Numbered from the stretch's first letter, positions 48,449 to 57,780 are shown. The stretch is DNA of 64,000 nt from Lujinxingia vulgaris (GCF_007997005.1 NZ_VOSL01000052.1:1-64000); one strand, 5' to 3'. A program made the numbers and translations. Notes: generated by a model from the sequence alone, not told the origin.

Positions 48449-48476
48449 ATTATAAGATCGCCAACGCGCACATCAA
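48449..48476 (-). promoter_or_regulatory. Sigma-70-like promoter of the polysaccharide-export unit
   Basis: On the minus strand TTGATG (48476-48471), a 16-base spacer and a perfect TATAAT (48454-48449). The first gene starts about 128 bases downstream; the leader contains a hairpin CTCTGC-TCAT-GCAGAG (48399-48414). This suggests that the secreted protein, barrel and OPX genes can be expressed apart from the motor genes upstream. Confidence 0.6.
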
Positions 48477-48509
48477 GAATGGGCGCTCCCCCCCGACCCG
48501 GGCCGACGA

Positions 48510-49904
48510 TCAGCCCCCGGGCGAAAATACAAAGGGCAGGGTAAACATCGAATCGCCACCTTCGGGGGCCGGCACGCGCAGTCGACGCTGAATCTCCTGG
48601 GCCACACACTGGCCCACGCCGCCACCGACACCATCGGCGGCAACCTTCGCGTCGCTCACGCGCCCACGGGAGCCCGCGGCCGAAACCGTGACCAGGACGC
48701 GAACCGTACCCTGCGCGCTATTGTTGCGCCGCAGCTCGCGCTCGTAGCAATCCTGGATGTTGCGCTGAATCTGACGTAACGCTCGCGAGACTGCAGCCTG
48801 GTCGAGGGTGCCCCCGATGGCGTCATCGGGGTTCTGAATCTGCACCGGACGTGCGCGAACCGTGGTCTCTTCACGCTTACCGGTATCGACACCACCCTTA
48901 GCTTTCGATGCCCCTTTCGTGGAGCCAATCTCACCGATGTCGGCGCGCGTCCCGACACCGTCGGCCTCGCTGTCTCCCCGACCCAGGGCGAGGCGATCGC
49001 CTCCTCCGGCTTGGTATTCCACCCGCGAGGAGCCGGCAAACGCCTCATCGGCACCCAGATTTCGAAGGCTGTCGGTCACGCGCGCAATCGCCGACTCCCC
49101 ACCTTCACCGTCGGCCTGAAGCACGCGGAGCACGGTCGCATCACGGACCTCTTCGGTCAGGCGGAGACGCTCTTCCTGACGAGCGTCCGCGACCTCTTCG
49201 GGCGTGCGACTCGGAGCGGGCTCCGCCGGCTCCGGGGCCGCCTCACCCTCGTTCTCCCCTTCGCCCTCCTCGGTCTCTTCGAGCTCAATCTCTTCGGGCT
49301 CAGGCTCCTCCTGCTTCTCCTCCACCATGATCCGCGCGATGCGATCCGGGAATTGGAACTGGGTCTCTTCCGGGACCGGCCAATCCTGGTTCTCTACGAA
49401 GACCACAAAACCGATCTGAATCAGCGCGGAGAGAAGAAGCAGCATCGCCAGGGGTCGGTCGATGCTCGACATAAACCCGCCCCGCATCGACGCGGGCAAC
49501 ACGGGCGCCGGGCGTACCGGCGGCGGCGTCACAAACTGGAAGAGGACCGTCGCCTCGCCGATCACCACGCGTCCACGCATCGTGACGTCGAGCTTGACCT
49601 GGTAGACGTCGCCCTTCTTCTTGGCCACGCCGCTGGCGCGCAGCTCCTCAAAGGACTGCACCGACCCGCCGCGAGAGACGCGCCCCTCCATCTTGTCGGT
49701 AAATTGAAGCGTATAGCTGCCGCCCGAAGGCTCGAAGAGCGCAAAGGACTTCGGCAGATTGGATGCCGGTAGAACCAGCAGATTGCGTTTGTAGTCGGAT
49801 CCGATCGAAACCGTCTCTTCCTTTCGGAGGAGACGTTCTTCCAGAACTTTCTCGTTCTGGATCAATCCAACCCGCAAGATTTTTCGACCGGATGCTTTTG
49901 CCAT
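48510..49904 (-). CDS. FHA/TonB-like protein with AgmX/PglI C-terminal domain (GltG-like)
   Basis: A 464-residue inner-membrane protein. The cytoplasmic N-terminus (about 1-125) has an FHA-like fold (ETVSIGSDYKRNLLVLP). One membrane span lies at residues 151-170 (PLAMLLLLSALIQIGFVVFV). The periplasmic part starts with a long acidic segment (EEKQEEPEPEEIELEE and further), then a TonB-like C-terminal domain of AgmX/PglI type (VSRALRQIQRNIQDCYERELRRN, GTVRVLVTVSAAG). This is the plan of Myxococcus GltG/PglI and NfsG, which link the AglRQS proton motor to outer-membrane parts. The motor genes lie immediately upstream. Assignment by architecture only. Confidence 0.83.
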   Translation of the reverse strand: MAKASGRKILRVGLIQNEKVLEERLLRKEETVSIGSDYKRNLLVLPASNLPKSFALFEPSGGSYTLQFTDKMEGRVSRGGSVQSFEELRASGVAKKKGDVYQVKLDVTMRGRVVIGEATVLFQFVTPPPVRPAPVLPASMRGGFMSSIDRPLAMLLLLSALIQIGFVVFVENQDWPVPEETQFQFPDRIARIMVEEKQEEPEPEEIELEETEEGEGENEGEAAPEPAEPAPSRTPEEVADARQEERLRLTEEVRDATVLRVLQADGEGGESAIARVTDSLRNLGADEAFAGSSRVEYQAGGGDRLALGRGDSEADGVGTRADIGEIGSTKGASKAKGGVDTGKREETTVRARPVQIQNPDDAIGGTLDQAAVSRALRQIQRNIQDCYERELRRNNSAQGTVRVLVTVSAAGSRGRVSDAKVAADGVGGGVGQCVAQEIQRRLRVPAPEGGDSMFTLPFVFSPGG

Positions 49905-50083
49905 GGTGCGTTTCCTCGGAGCCTGACACCTCGGTGGGCTCTGAGAGCCCCCGTCAAAGCCACCAATTTTCCTACGCCAAGTCTCGCGAACCTAAACGAC
50001 GAGGTCCATCCGATCCATCCCCTGCCCCCCTCATACTCACGGCGATGCCCCGATAGAGAAAGGGCAGGAGATTAAATCTGGCC

Positions 50084-50695
50084 TCATTCTGCGGGTTGAC
50101 CACCCAGAGACGAGAACGTCGACTTGATGACCGCAAAGCGGAACTGATTGAGCTGAGCCTGCGATGCGGTGAAGAGCACCTCCAGCATAAGTCGGTGCGG
50201 CGTAGTCTGGTCGGCGATGATCGTCGCCTCCGGAACATAGTCCTCTTGAAGGAGGCGCTGCTCGTTCTTCTTCTGCTCCACCGCTTTGTTCAGCTCATCG
50301 AGCAGCGGCGTGATGCTCATGCCCGACTCGCCACCGCCACTCTTCTGGCTGGGATCAACCGCGCCGTCTTTGACATCGACGGCCAGGTTGTCGTTCACCA
50401 GAATCGCTGTGCGCGTCACCGTGACGGTCGTCGCATCCTCCGGAGCGAGCTGCGAGGCACTCTGCGGAACCTTAAGGTCCTCGTCGATCGCCTTGAGCGG
50501 CTCTTCACCGTAGCTCTTGAGCAGGAAGACGAGCATGATCACCAGGATGTCCATCAACGAGTTGATGTTCAGTCCGGGCCCATCGCCATCCTCGCGGCGA
50601 GCAGCGCTTTTGGCGCGCTTGGCTTCGCGAGCGCGTTGCGCCTTGATCCACTCTTCGTCGTCGTGACCGAAGCCACCTTGTTGATTATCTGCCAT
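50084..50695 (-). CDS. ExbD/TolR-family proton-channel protein with intact Asp
   Basis: A 203-residue inner-membrane protein. After a charged cytoplasmic N-terminus there is one membrane helix, NINSLMDILVIMLVFLL, in which D49 occupies the position of the proton-carrying Asp of ExbD/TolR/MotB. The periplasmic domain (about 75-200) is typical in length for the family. With the ExbB/TolQ-type gene upstream it forms a proton-driven motor. In Myxococcus the corresponding proteins are AglQ and AglS. A ribosome site is not strong. It lies 55 bases after the other ExbD-type gene. Confidence 0.88.
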   Translation of the reverse strand: MADNQQGGFGHDDEEWIKAQRAREAKRAKSAARREDGDGPGLNINSLMDILVIMLVFLLKSYGEEPLKAIDEDLKVPQSASQLAPEDATTVTVTRTAILVNDNLAVDVKDGAVDPSQKSGGGESGMSITPLLDELNKAVEQKKNEQRLLQEDYVPEATIIADQTTPHRLMLEVLFTASQAQLNQFRFAVIKSTFSSLGGQPAE

Positions 50696-50750
50696 GGATC
50701 ACACTCGTAAGATGAGTTCTTCTTTTGCGAGTTTTCGAGTCAACGCTCTT

Positions 50751-51413
50751 TTAGAGGACACCGAACGCCGGGTCGCCAAAGAGAATCGAATAGGTGTCGC
50801 CTTCCGTGCGCGGCTTGGCGGCCCAGAAGTCCTCGTTGTTATCGTACGAGTCTTCTTCCAGGCGGAAGCGCACCACGTCCATCACGCGAGTCGTCAGCGC
50901 GAAGGGAAGCTCCGCGTCGGCGGTCAGTGTGACGGTCGTCTCTTCCGGGAATTCATTCTTGATGGTGGAGAGACGGTTGTAGAGTTCACGGTAGTTGTAG
51001 GCGCTGAGACCCTCCAGCAGCACTTCTTCACCGCGAATCTTGTCGCCCGATGCGTAGAGTCGACGTGACTCTTCAAATCGCGCGGCCGGGTCGATGGAGT
51101 CATCTTCGAGACAAATCGAAGGCCCACCCGTCGGACAGCCAGGCATCGGCTGCATCTTCGTGCCAGCGGCAGTGATGTAGAAGCCCTGAGCCGTCATACT
51201 GATCGCCAGATTGAGCGGCTGTTTGTCATCTTCGGGTTCTGTACGATCCGAAGTGGTCGCACCGCCCAGAGGCATCGTCACGTTGATGACGCTGACCTCC
51301 ATAAAGACGACGGAGAGCAAGAGCATGGGAATCAAGATGATGACCAGGTTCATCATCGGCGCCAGGTCGATATCTTGAGGTAGCTTGACTTCCTCACGCT
51401 TTCGACGAGCCAT
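50751..51413 (-). CDS. ExbD/TolR-family protein with Asp-to-Asn change in the membrane helix
   Basis: A 220-residue ExbD-type protein with one membrane helix, DIDLAPMMNLVIILIPMLLLSVVF. Aligned with the family pattern (I-N-x-x-P-L-V-D), the proton-binding Asp is replaced by Asn at residue 22. The periplasmic domain is longer than usual and contains a Cys-Pro segment (MPGCPTGGPSICLED) with two cysteines. With the neighbouring Asp-containing paralogue it may form a heterodimer in which only one subunit carries protons, or have a structural role. A GGAGG-like site precedes the ATG. Confidence 0.85.
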   Translation of the reverse strand: MARRKREEVKLPQDIDLAPMMNLVIILIPMLLLSVVFMEVSVINVTMPLGGATTSDRTEPEDDKQPLNLAISMTAQGFYITAAGTKMQPMPGCPTGGPSICLEDDSIDPAARFEESRRLYASGDKIRGEEVLLEGLSAYNYRELYNRLSTIKNEFPEETTVTLTADAELPFALTTRVMDVVRFRLEEDSYDNNEDFWAAKPRTEGDTYSILFGDPAFGVL

Positions 51414-51531
51414 CTGGCCTCCTTAACGAAATCGTAGACGTACTTACTGATGCGAGCTATCTGCCGCAGGCCGGGAAAGCACGGGGCGCCAGCTGCGGGC
51501 GCCCCGTCACTCTACCGAACACGGAGGTTGC

Positions 51532-52173
51532 TCACTCGACCGGACCGCCTTTACCGCGGGTCACAAGGAGGTTCTCGAGCTTGACGCTGTACATATCGAC
51601 GTCATCGAGAATCTTCTTGGTCACACCGGAGAGAAGAAGGTGCGCGACCATCGTGGGGATCGCGACGATAAGGCCGAAGGCGGTGGTGTTCATCGCCATG
51701 GCGATACCGCGCGAGAGCATGCGCTGGCGGTTCTCGGGGGTGGCGGTCTCCAGGGCTTCGAACGCCTCAATCAGACCGACAATCGTACCGAGAAGACCCA
51801 TGAGGGTGGCGACGTTGGCGATGGTCAGCAGCGCGTTGGTGCGCTTCTGAACTTTGGGCACGATCTCAAGAGTGGCCTCTTCCATCGCGTTCTGAATCTC
51901 GACCTCGCCTTTGTTGGCGCGGGTAAGACCAGCCTTGATGACATGGGGAACCACGCGGGAGGGCGCGGCGTTGCACAACTTGATCGCGCGGTCGACGTTA
52001 TCGGCCATCACCAGCTTCTGGATCTGGGCCATAAACGCCTGCGCATTCATGTTGTATTTGAAGAAAAGGAAGAAGAAACGCTCAAGAGTCACGCCCAGCG
52101 CGACGACACTGACAAGAAGGATGGAGTACATCCAAATCCCACCGTCGCGAAAGGCTTCAGCGATCGCAGCCAT
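51532..52173 (-). CDS. MotA/TolQ/ExbB-family proton-channel protein (AglR-like)
   Basis: A 213-residue inner-membrane protein with three hydrophobic segments: about 13-33 (MYSILLVSVVALGVTLERF), 110-135 (TIANVATLMGLLGTIVGLIEAF) and 152-175 (AMNTTAFGLIVAIPTMVAHLL). The LLGTIVGLI...ALxTTAxGLxxAIP pattern is the MotA/TolQ/ExbB signature that encloses ExbD-type helices. It forms the stator part of the proton-driven motor with the two downstream ExbD-type proteins. In Myxococcus this position is AglR. The start ATG has CGGAGG upstream and a promoter-like sequence about 165 bases before. Confidence 0.93.
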   Translation of the reverse strand: MAAIAEAFRDGGIWMYSILLVSVVALGVTLERFFFLFFKYNMNAQAFMAQIQKLVMADNVDRAIKLCNAAPSRVVPHVIKAGLTRANKGEVEIQNAMEEATLEIVPKVQKRTNALLTIANVATLMGLLGTIVGLIEAFEALETATPENRQRMLSRGIAMAMNTTAFGLIVAIPTMVAHLLLSGVTKKILDDVDMYSVKLENLLVTRGKGGPVE

Positions 52174-52336
52174 GTCCGATTACCTCCGTACGTGTTGTGA
52201 TTGTAGCTTGCTCGGCAATACTTTTAACGAGTGACCTACGTGCGAACTTTGGTCTCGGAAACCCTGTTGGCTTGCCGAGCCTTGACGCCCCATGGCGCCG
52301 GTGGACCTGCTTAAAAGCGCCCACTGAGGGAAGAAG

Positions 52337-52364
52337 GTATAACACAAAGAATTTGGGCCAGCAA
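52337..52364 (-). promoter_or_regulatory. Possible sigma-70 promoter upstream of the motor genes
   Basis: Minus strand TTGCTG (52364-52359), 16 bases, TTATAC (52342-52337), in the 262-base gap between the small secreted protein gene and the ExbB-type gene. The match is moderate. If active, the motor subunits could be made independently of the upstream TPR genes. Confidence 0.4.
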
Positions 52365-52435
52365 AGCGCTTTTTTGCGCCTCGATAACGCGAGAATCCCG
52401 CGTGAATTCGCCACTTAACGGCTTGTTACGATCCC

Positions 52436-52684
52436 TTAAAATGGCTCCTCCTCTACCGATTCCAGAAGCTCCGGGAGGAAACTCGGTTTGGGATCGACGG
52501 GCTCGTAGCTGAGGTTGGCCGCCTGGATGATGTAAAAGGCCTCCGGCTTCTGGATTCGACCTTCAACGACGATCTCGTCGAACTCGAAGATCGCCTGTTG
52601 CGCCACGGCTTCTTCAGGCGACGCGACCAGCGTCAGGGCGCCGGCCAACACCGTACAGGCCATCAGGGTGAGCATCTTACGCAT
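52436..52684 (-). CDS. Small secreted protein between TPR and motor genes
   Basis: An 82-residue exported protein. The signal peptide (LTLMACTVLAGALTLVASPEEAVA) is followed by a short conserved-looking segment, IFEFDEIVVEGRIQKPEAFYIIQ, and a Pro/Glu-rich tail. An AAGGAGG ribosome site precedes two adjacent ATG codons; the second (52684) has better spacing. It overlaps the TPR lipoprotein end by eight bases, so it is translated with it. The position corresponds to that of the small GltF/NfsF-type genes in myxobacterial clusters, but sequence alone does not prove homology. Confidence 0.75.
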   Translation of the reverse strand: MRKMLTLMACTVLAGALTLVASPEEAVAQQAIFEFDEIVVEGRIQKPEAFYIIQAANLSYEPVDPKPSFLPELLESVEEEPF

Positions 52685-54008
52685 CATCGCCTCCTTCCTC
52701 GGTGGTTTCGGCGCCATCCTCAGGCTCCGACTGTTGTTGTTGAAGCATCTGCTGACGGCGCAACATCTCTTCGCGCGCGCGGGCCTGCTCAATCGCGCCG
52801 TTGGCTTCGTTGATGTAGGCATTGACCGGATCGCTATCGCTCAAGCGATCCCGCGCGGCGGTGCGGTAGGCGTTAAAGGACTCGATGGCCTTTGTGTAGC
52901 GCTCGATCTCCTCATAACCCGGCACCTCGCTCTCCAGGTAGAGGATCCCCAGGTTGAAGTGGGCGTCAGCGAACCCGCTGTCGAGGGCGATCGCTTGTTT
53001 GAAGGCCGCTTCAGCCTCACCATACTTGGCGGCGCCTTTCAGCGAGTTGCCCAGATTGACGTACGCCTCTTTGAACTCGGGGAAGTCTTCCACCGCCTTC
53101 TGCAGATGGGCGATCGCCCCGGGGTAGTCGCCGGCCTCATGCAGTAAGACCGCCAGGTTGTTGCGGGCTTCCGGGAAGAAAGGCTGCAGCTCGACGGCCT
53201 TCTCGAAGTTGGCGATCGCCCCGTCGGTGTTCTCAAGCTCCCACTCAATCACGCCGAAGAGGTAGAAGAGATCGGCCCGCTCCGGAGCCAGCTTGAGCGC
53301 ACTTGTGAGGATCGAACGACCCAACTCGTAGCGCTCAAGGCGGTAGTTGGCGCGGGCCATCTGAAACATCGCCTCCACATGCCGCTCATCCTTGCGCAGG
53401 ATGTCACGGGCGCCGCGCACCGCGTCTTCGAAGCGTCCCTGCGCGATCGTGACCTCGAGCTGGGCGGCGCGATGGTCAAGATTGTCGGGGCGAGCATCGA
53501 TCATGCGTCGTGCGGCCGCGTCGGCCTCCGAGATCTGGCCGGCGCGGATGTAGAGGCGGATCAGGTTAACCAGGGCCGGCGAGAAGTCCGGCTCAAGCTG
53601 AAGCGCCTGAACGTAGCGACGCACCGCGTTTTCGCCGTCGCCCTGCCGATCATAGAGGACGCCCAGATTAAACGCCGCCAGATAGCCTCCCTCCGGCTCT
53701 TCAACCAGCTCGCTGAGGATATCGATCGCCGTGGCGTGATCGCCTTCATCGATACGCGAGATCGCCGCATCGATTCGGGCCTGAACATGGCCGGCGACCT
53801 CCGCGGGTTCGGGCTGTTGCTGACGACTCTGCGCCGCTTGCTCCGGGCGCGACGGATCGTCGGACTGAGCCCCGGTCGGTCCGGGAACCTCGGTCTCGAC
53901 AGGCACGTCGTCGGGTTGAGGCTCCCCCGTGGAGCAACCACTCATTGTGAGCAGGCAGATCCCCGCGATGCTGAGGGCCCGTCGGGTGGTACGAGGCAGC
54001 TTGATCAT
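52677..54008 (-). CDS. TPR-repeat lipoprotein (GltE/AglT-like)
   Basis: A 443-residue outer-membrane lipoprotein with lipobox MSGC. A Pro/Gln/Glu-rich linker (27-70) leads into about eight TPR units (80-400), with repeated patterns such as AAFNLGVLYDRQGDGENAVRRYVQAL and EARNNLAVLLHEAGDYPGAIAHLQKAV. The C-terminus is Gln/Glu-rich. The lipobox, TPR content and place after a giant TPR gene match GltE (AglT) of the Myxococcus gliding machinery and its paralogue NfsE. It overlaps the upstream gene by four bases. Confidence 0.82.
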   Translation of the reverse strand: MIKLPRTTRRALSIAGICLLTMSGCSTGEPQPDDVPVETEVPGPTGAQSDDPSRPEQAAQSRQQQPEPAEVAGHVQARIDAAISRIDEGDHATAIDILSELVEEPEGGYLAAFNLGVLYDRQGDGENAVRRYVQALQLEPDFSPALVNLIRLYIRAGQISEADAAARRMIDARPDNLDHRAAQLEVTIAQGRFEDAVRGARDILRKDERHVEAMFQMARANYRLERYELGRSILTSALKLAPERADLFYLFGVIEWELENTDGAIANFEKAVELQPFFPEARNNLAVLLHEAGDYPGAIAHLQKAVEDFPEFKEAYVNLGNSLKGAAKYGEAEAAFKQAIALDSGFADAHFNLGILYLESEVPGYEEIERYTKAIESFNAYRTAARDRLSDSDPVNAYINEANGAIEQARAREEMLRRQQMLQQQQSEPEDGAETTEEGGDDA

Positions 54009-57000
54009 GGTGCGTCCTCCTCAGCGGCAGGTTGCTCGTTGGCAGGAGTCGCTTCTTCGGCGCCAGGCTCTTCGCGCTCCTGACGGGCTTGATACGTCGC
54101 TTCGGTCAGGTACGGGATTCCCTGCTGGGCGATTCCTTCGCGCATACGGCGCTCTTCTTTAAAGAGCGGATAGTCTGCAGGCCGATAGCGGTTGAGCTGC
54201 TCAAGCGTGCGCTTAGTCCATTCGTTGACGACCCGGGCACTTCGAGCCTCCGCGATCGTTCGTTCGTAACGCTCAATGGCCTGCTCCTCCAGCGGATACG
54301 CCACGTTCTCCAACTCGCCCTGGTAGATGTAATACTCGTCGGAGTCTTCATCGAAGGGGATCGGGACCTCGTAGAGCGACTCGGCGAGGCTCTGCGCCAG
54401 GTAGCCAATGCGGTAGTTGGCGGCCAGCGTCCACTCGAAGCTGCGGTAGCCGAAGACTTTTCCGTACTCGGCGGCGAGCTCCTGAAGCTCCTCGATCTTC
54501 TGCTGAAGGATGCGTCCCTGCTGAGCGACGGAGCCCTGGATCTTGACCTGCTCCCACTCTCGGAACTCGTGCTCGACCAACATAAACTGAGCCTGAGCGG
54601 CATAATAGTTGGGGGCTTCCAATCCGAGGCGCTCAAAGGTCTCCAGCGCGTCGTTGTACCAGCGGGCAGACTGGCGCGTATCGCCGCGATCTTCATAGAC
54701 CTGGGCGATGCGAAGACGCGCTTCCATCCCGCGATCTTCCTGTCCTTCGGCCCCGCCATAGGTCTGAATGTAGCGCTCCAGGGTGCTCACCATGCGATCG
54801 AGCTGGTCGTTCTTCTCCCAGACCTCGGCCGCTTTCCAGAGGGCGTCGGCGGCGTTCTCATCCTCGGAGTAGGCGCGCGCGTATTCCGAGTAGGTCTGCG
54901 CGGCCTCTTCGTAGTTCTGCAGACTTTCGTTGAGCACGGCGATGCTCATCAACGAGGTCTTTCGGCGGTCCTCGATATCGAAGCCCATCCCGGCGAGCTC
55001 CGGCGGGCTCTCGCCACGGTAGCGATCGTAGAAGAGCTGGTAGTGCTGGATGGCCTTCTCATACTCGAAGAACTGCTCGGAGTTCACCGCGACGCGGTAG
55101 ATGGCGTAGCCGGCGAGGTTATCGTCGGGGTATTCGCGGTAGACACGCTCGTAGAGGCGCAGCGCCGAGTCGAACTTGCGGATCACCTCGTAGGCGACCG
55201 CCGCGTTGTTCAACGCCTTGGGCGCGTACTGGTGATCGGGCGCGTCGTTGACGAGGCGCAGGTACTCCTCGGCGGCCTCTTCGTACTTCTCAGCTGCGTA
55301 AAGATCTTCGGCAGACTTAAAGAGTGCTCCCAGACGGAACTCGCGCACCTCGGCACGCACCGCTTCAGCCTGATCGCCACGGATGACCTCGGCGAGGCGA
55401 TCGGCCCACTCGGCCATGGCCGCGTAGTTGTTTTCATCGCGGAAGCTCTCCAGGATCAGGCTGCCCGCAAGGTAGGCCACCTCGTGCTCCGGGTAGCTCT
55501 CCACGACCCAGGCGAAGCGCCGGCGGGCCTCCTCATAGTTTCGGAAGTCGTAATAGACCTTGGCAGCCTGGAAGGCGAACTTCGCGCCCAAAAAGGCGTC
55601 TTCGCTGTTTTCGAGGCGCAACACCACGTAGCGGTCCATCGCGGTCACGAAGCGCTCGACCAAGGGCGGCACGGGCTCCCCTTCCACGGTGATCGCCTGC
55701 TCGCCACGGGACTCGTCGTACTCGCGCTGTTCTTCGAGTTCTTGTGCCGCCTGGCGGGCCTGATCGATGTTGGCACCGGCCATCGCCGTCGGCGTCAGCT
55801 CCCCGCGCTCGACCTGATCGCGAATCATGAACTCCAGGGCCTTGATCGCGTTGAACGCGCTGACCTCCTGGTACTCATTGTTCTCAATATCCAGCTCACG
55901 AACGACCTGATACTGCTGGAAGGCTTGCTCGTACTGCGCCGAGTAATAGAGACACTCTGCGTAGAAGAAGTTCCACTGGAAGACTTCGCGATCGTTGGGA
56001 TAGCGGCGCAAAAACTGCTCATAGGCGTCGGCAGCCATCGCGTAGCGCTCTTCGGTGAGCGCAAGCAGCGCCGGATCGCGGCGCACCAACGCCTCATTGC
56101 GCAGATTCTGGGCCTGCTCGTGGTACCAGGTCGCTGCGGTCAGCAGGTTATCGCGCACCAGGGAGTCAGCGCCGCGCAGCGCCTCCTCGTTGCCCAGGCG
56201 CTCGTGGTAGGCGAACCAGGTGCTCTCCGGCCCATAGTACTCAAGCATCTGCCGACGCACCGCGAAGGCGGCCTCGGGCTGACCATCACGGTGCAGGGCG
56301 ACGATGATACGCTCGTGAATCTTGGGATTATCGCGGTGCTGCGGGTACTGCTCGAGCATGTACTCGTAGAGCTCCACGACCTGGGTGAAGTTCGAGCGCT
56401 CAAAGACGTAGTCAGCGAGCTGTGCCAAGACCTCGCGCTCATAAGGCTGACCGCTGGAGATGTACTGGCGCACCCGATCCATCATCGGATCGGCGTCTGG
56501 ATCGAACTCCTGGGTGTAGTCTTCTTCCCCCAGATCCCAGTCTTCTTCGGCCAGGCTGATGGCGATATACTGCACGGCCTCCTGGCGGAGCGCGGCGCCG
56601 GAGCGACCGGTGCGACGCTGGACCTCATCGCTGTACTCGACGAGCTCTTTGAAGTTGGTGATCGCCTGGTGGTAGTCGCCGAGCCGGTAGTAGGTCCAGG
56701 CCAGCTTGTAGAGCGCCTCGGAGTAGAAGGCGCTCCCCTCGGTGTCCATGGCGTTTTCATAGGCCTGACGCGCCAGGTTGAGGTTCTCCAGGATCTGGTC
56801 GGGGCCTTCGGCTTCGGCGTATTCGAAGTGGTACTCACCGATACGCAGCCAGGACTCGTTGACGAAACGACTCTCCGGGTACTGAACGATGAGCTCCGCC
56901 CAGAGGTCGCGCGCCACATCCGGACGGCCCATCTGAAGTTCGACGTAGGCCAGCAGGTAGTACGCCCCGTCGGCCGAGCGGTACTCGGGCCAGTCGGTGA

Positions 57001-57751
57001 TCAGGCGGCGAAAGAGCGCCGCGCTGGTCTGAAAGTCCCGCTGTGGTGGGTCAGGCTCGTCGGCGATCTCGCCGCGATCGTAGCGCTCCAGCTCCGCCTG
57101 ATAGGCCTCATCGGCCATCAAGTAGTCGTCGTTGGCCTTCTCAAACTGGAGCTCGGCCAGCCGAAAGAGCGCGTCGGGGGTGTATTCGGGATCGTTGGGA
57201 ACATCGGACAGGAACTGCTCAAACGAGGCGATCGCCTCGATACGACGCTCGCGCTCGATCACCTCACCAGCACGGATCTTTGAGTCATAAGCGTTATTGA
57301 TCTCGGCCAGCCGGCGGTTGAACTCCGCCTCGACGATGCCGTTGATGGTGTCCTGATAGTCCTGGATGGCGGTGGCGTAGCGCTCGTAAGCCTCGCTGTA
57401 GTCACTCAACGCCTGACGAAAGGCCGGATCGGAGGAACGAGGAGCTTCAAGCTCGCTCTGGGCCTCGAGATCTTCGGTCTCATCGACTGGCGCGCCCAGA
57501 GGGCGATCCTCGGACGTAGCCTCCGTCTCGCCATCGGCCGCATCAGCGGTCTCCGTGTCCGCCTCATCCTCGGGCGCCGCCTCGGAGTTCCCCTCGGCGT
57601 CGGGCGCCTCAACCTCGACGTCGGCCTCGCGCAGGTCCTCGTCGACCGGATCCTGGGCGCGCGCCTCCCCGGTAGAGATCAGCGCAACGCAAAGCAGCGC
57701 CAACACGCTTGAGGTGCGCCCCCGACGTCGCTGGTGTGACGATTCAGCCAT
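54005..57751 (-). CDS. Large periplasmic TPR protein (GltD/AgmU-like)
   Basis: A 1248-residue exported protein. The signal peptide (SSVLALLCVALISTGEARA) is followed by an acidic Glu/Asp/Ala/Thr linker (about 35-110), then a very long series of TPR and TPR-like hairpins (SDVPNDPEYTPDALFRLAELQFEKA, ADGAYYLLAYVELQMGRPDVAR, and many others). Tyr and Glu are enriched in the repeats. Size and position fit GltD (AgmU) or NfsD, large periplasmic TPR proteins of the gliding and spore-coat machineries. ATG 57751 has a GAGG site at good spacing; ATG 57778 and GTG 57784 (overlapping the upstream stop) are alternatives. It is the largest gene in the window. Confidence 0.83.
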   Translation of the reverse strand: MAESSHQRRRGRTSSVLALLCVALISTGEARAQDPVDEDLREADVEVEAPDAEGNSEAAPEDEADTETADAADGETEATSEDRPLGAPVDETEDLEAQSELEAPRSSDPAFRQALSDYSEAYERYATAIQDYQDTINGIVEAEFNRRLAEINNAYDSKIRAGEVIERERRIEAIASFEQFLSDVPNDPEYTPDALFRLAELQFEKANDDYLMADEAYQAELERYDRGEIADEPDPPQRDFQTSAALFRRLITDWPEYRSADGAYYLLAYVELQMGRPDVARDLWAELIVQYPESRFVNESWLRIGEYHFEYAEAEGPDQILENLNLARQAYENAMDTEGSAFYSEALYKLAWTYYRLGDYHQAITNFKELVEYSDEVQRRTGRSGAALRQEAVQYIAISLAEEDWDLGEEDYTQEFDPDADPMMDRVRQYISSGQPYEREVLAQLADYVFERSNFTQVVELYEYMLEQYPQHRDNPKIHERIIVALHRDGQPEAAFAVRRQMLEYYGPESTWFAYHERLGNEEALRGADSLVRDNLLTAATWYHEQAQNLRNEALVRRDPALLALTEERYAMAADAYEQFLRRYPNDREVFQWNFFYAECLYYSAQYEQAFQQYQVVRELDIENNEYQEVSAFNAIKALEFMIRDQVERGELTPTAMAGANIDQARQAAQELEEQREYDESRGEQAITVEGEPVPPLVERFVTAMDRYVVLRLENSEDAFLGAKFAFQAAKVYYDFRNYEEARRRFAWVVESYPEHEVAYLAGSLILESFRDENNYAAMAEWADRLAEVIRGDQAEAVRAEVREFRLGALFKSAEDLYAAEKYEEAAEEYLRLVNDAPDHQYAPKALNNAAVAYEVIRKFDSALRLYERVYREYPDDNLAGYAIYRVAVNSEQFFEYEKAIQHYQLFYDRYRGESPPELAGMGFDIEDRRKTSLMSIAVLNESLQNYEEAAQTYSEYARAYSEDENAADALWKAAEVWEKNDQLDRMVSTLERYIQTYGGAEGQEDRGMEARLRIAQVYEDRGDTRQSARWYNDALETFERLGLEAPNYYAAQAQFMLVEHEFREWEQVKIQGSVAQQGRILQQKIEELQELAAEYGKVFGYRSFEWTLAANYRIGYLAQSLAESLYEVPIPFDEDSDEYYIYQGELENVAYPLEEQAIERYERTIAEARSARVVNEWTKRTLEQLNRYRPADYPLFKEERRMREGIAQQGIPYLTEATYQARQEREEPGAEEATPANEQPAAEEDAP

Positions 57752-57780
57752 CTTTTGCCTCACTGCTCTCAGGCCCATGG

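Noticed and set aside
50084-52173. ExbB/ExbD genes as part of TonB-dependent iron uptake
   Set aside because: No TonB-dependent receptor or siderophore gene is near; the adjacent TPR, FHA/TonB-like and OPX genes fit a surface motor better.
54032-57283. Very long plus-strand open frame (over 1000 codons)
   Set aside because: It is antisense to the giant TPR gene, has no ribosome site or domain, and arises from high-GC codon bias; the minus-strand frame has a signal peptide and clear TPRs.
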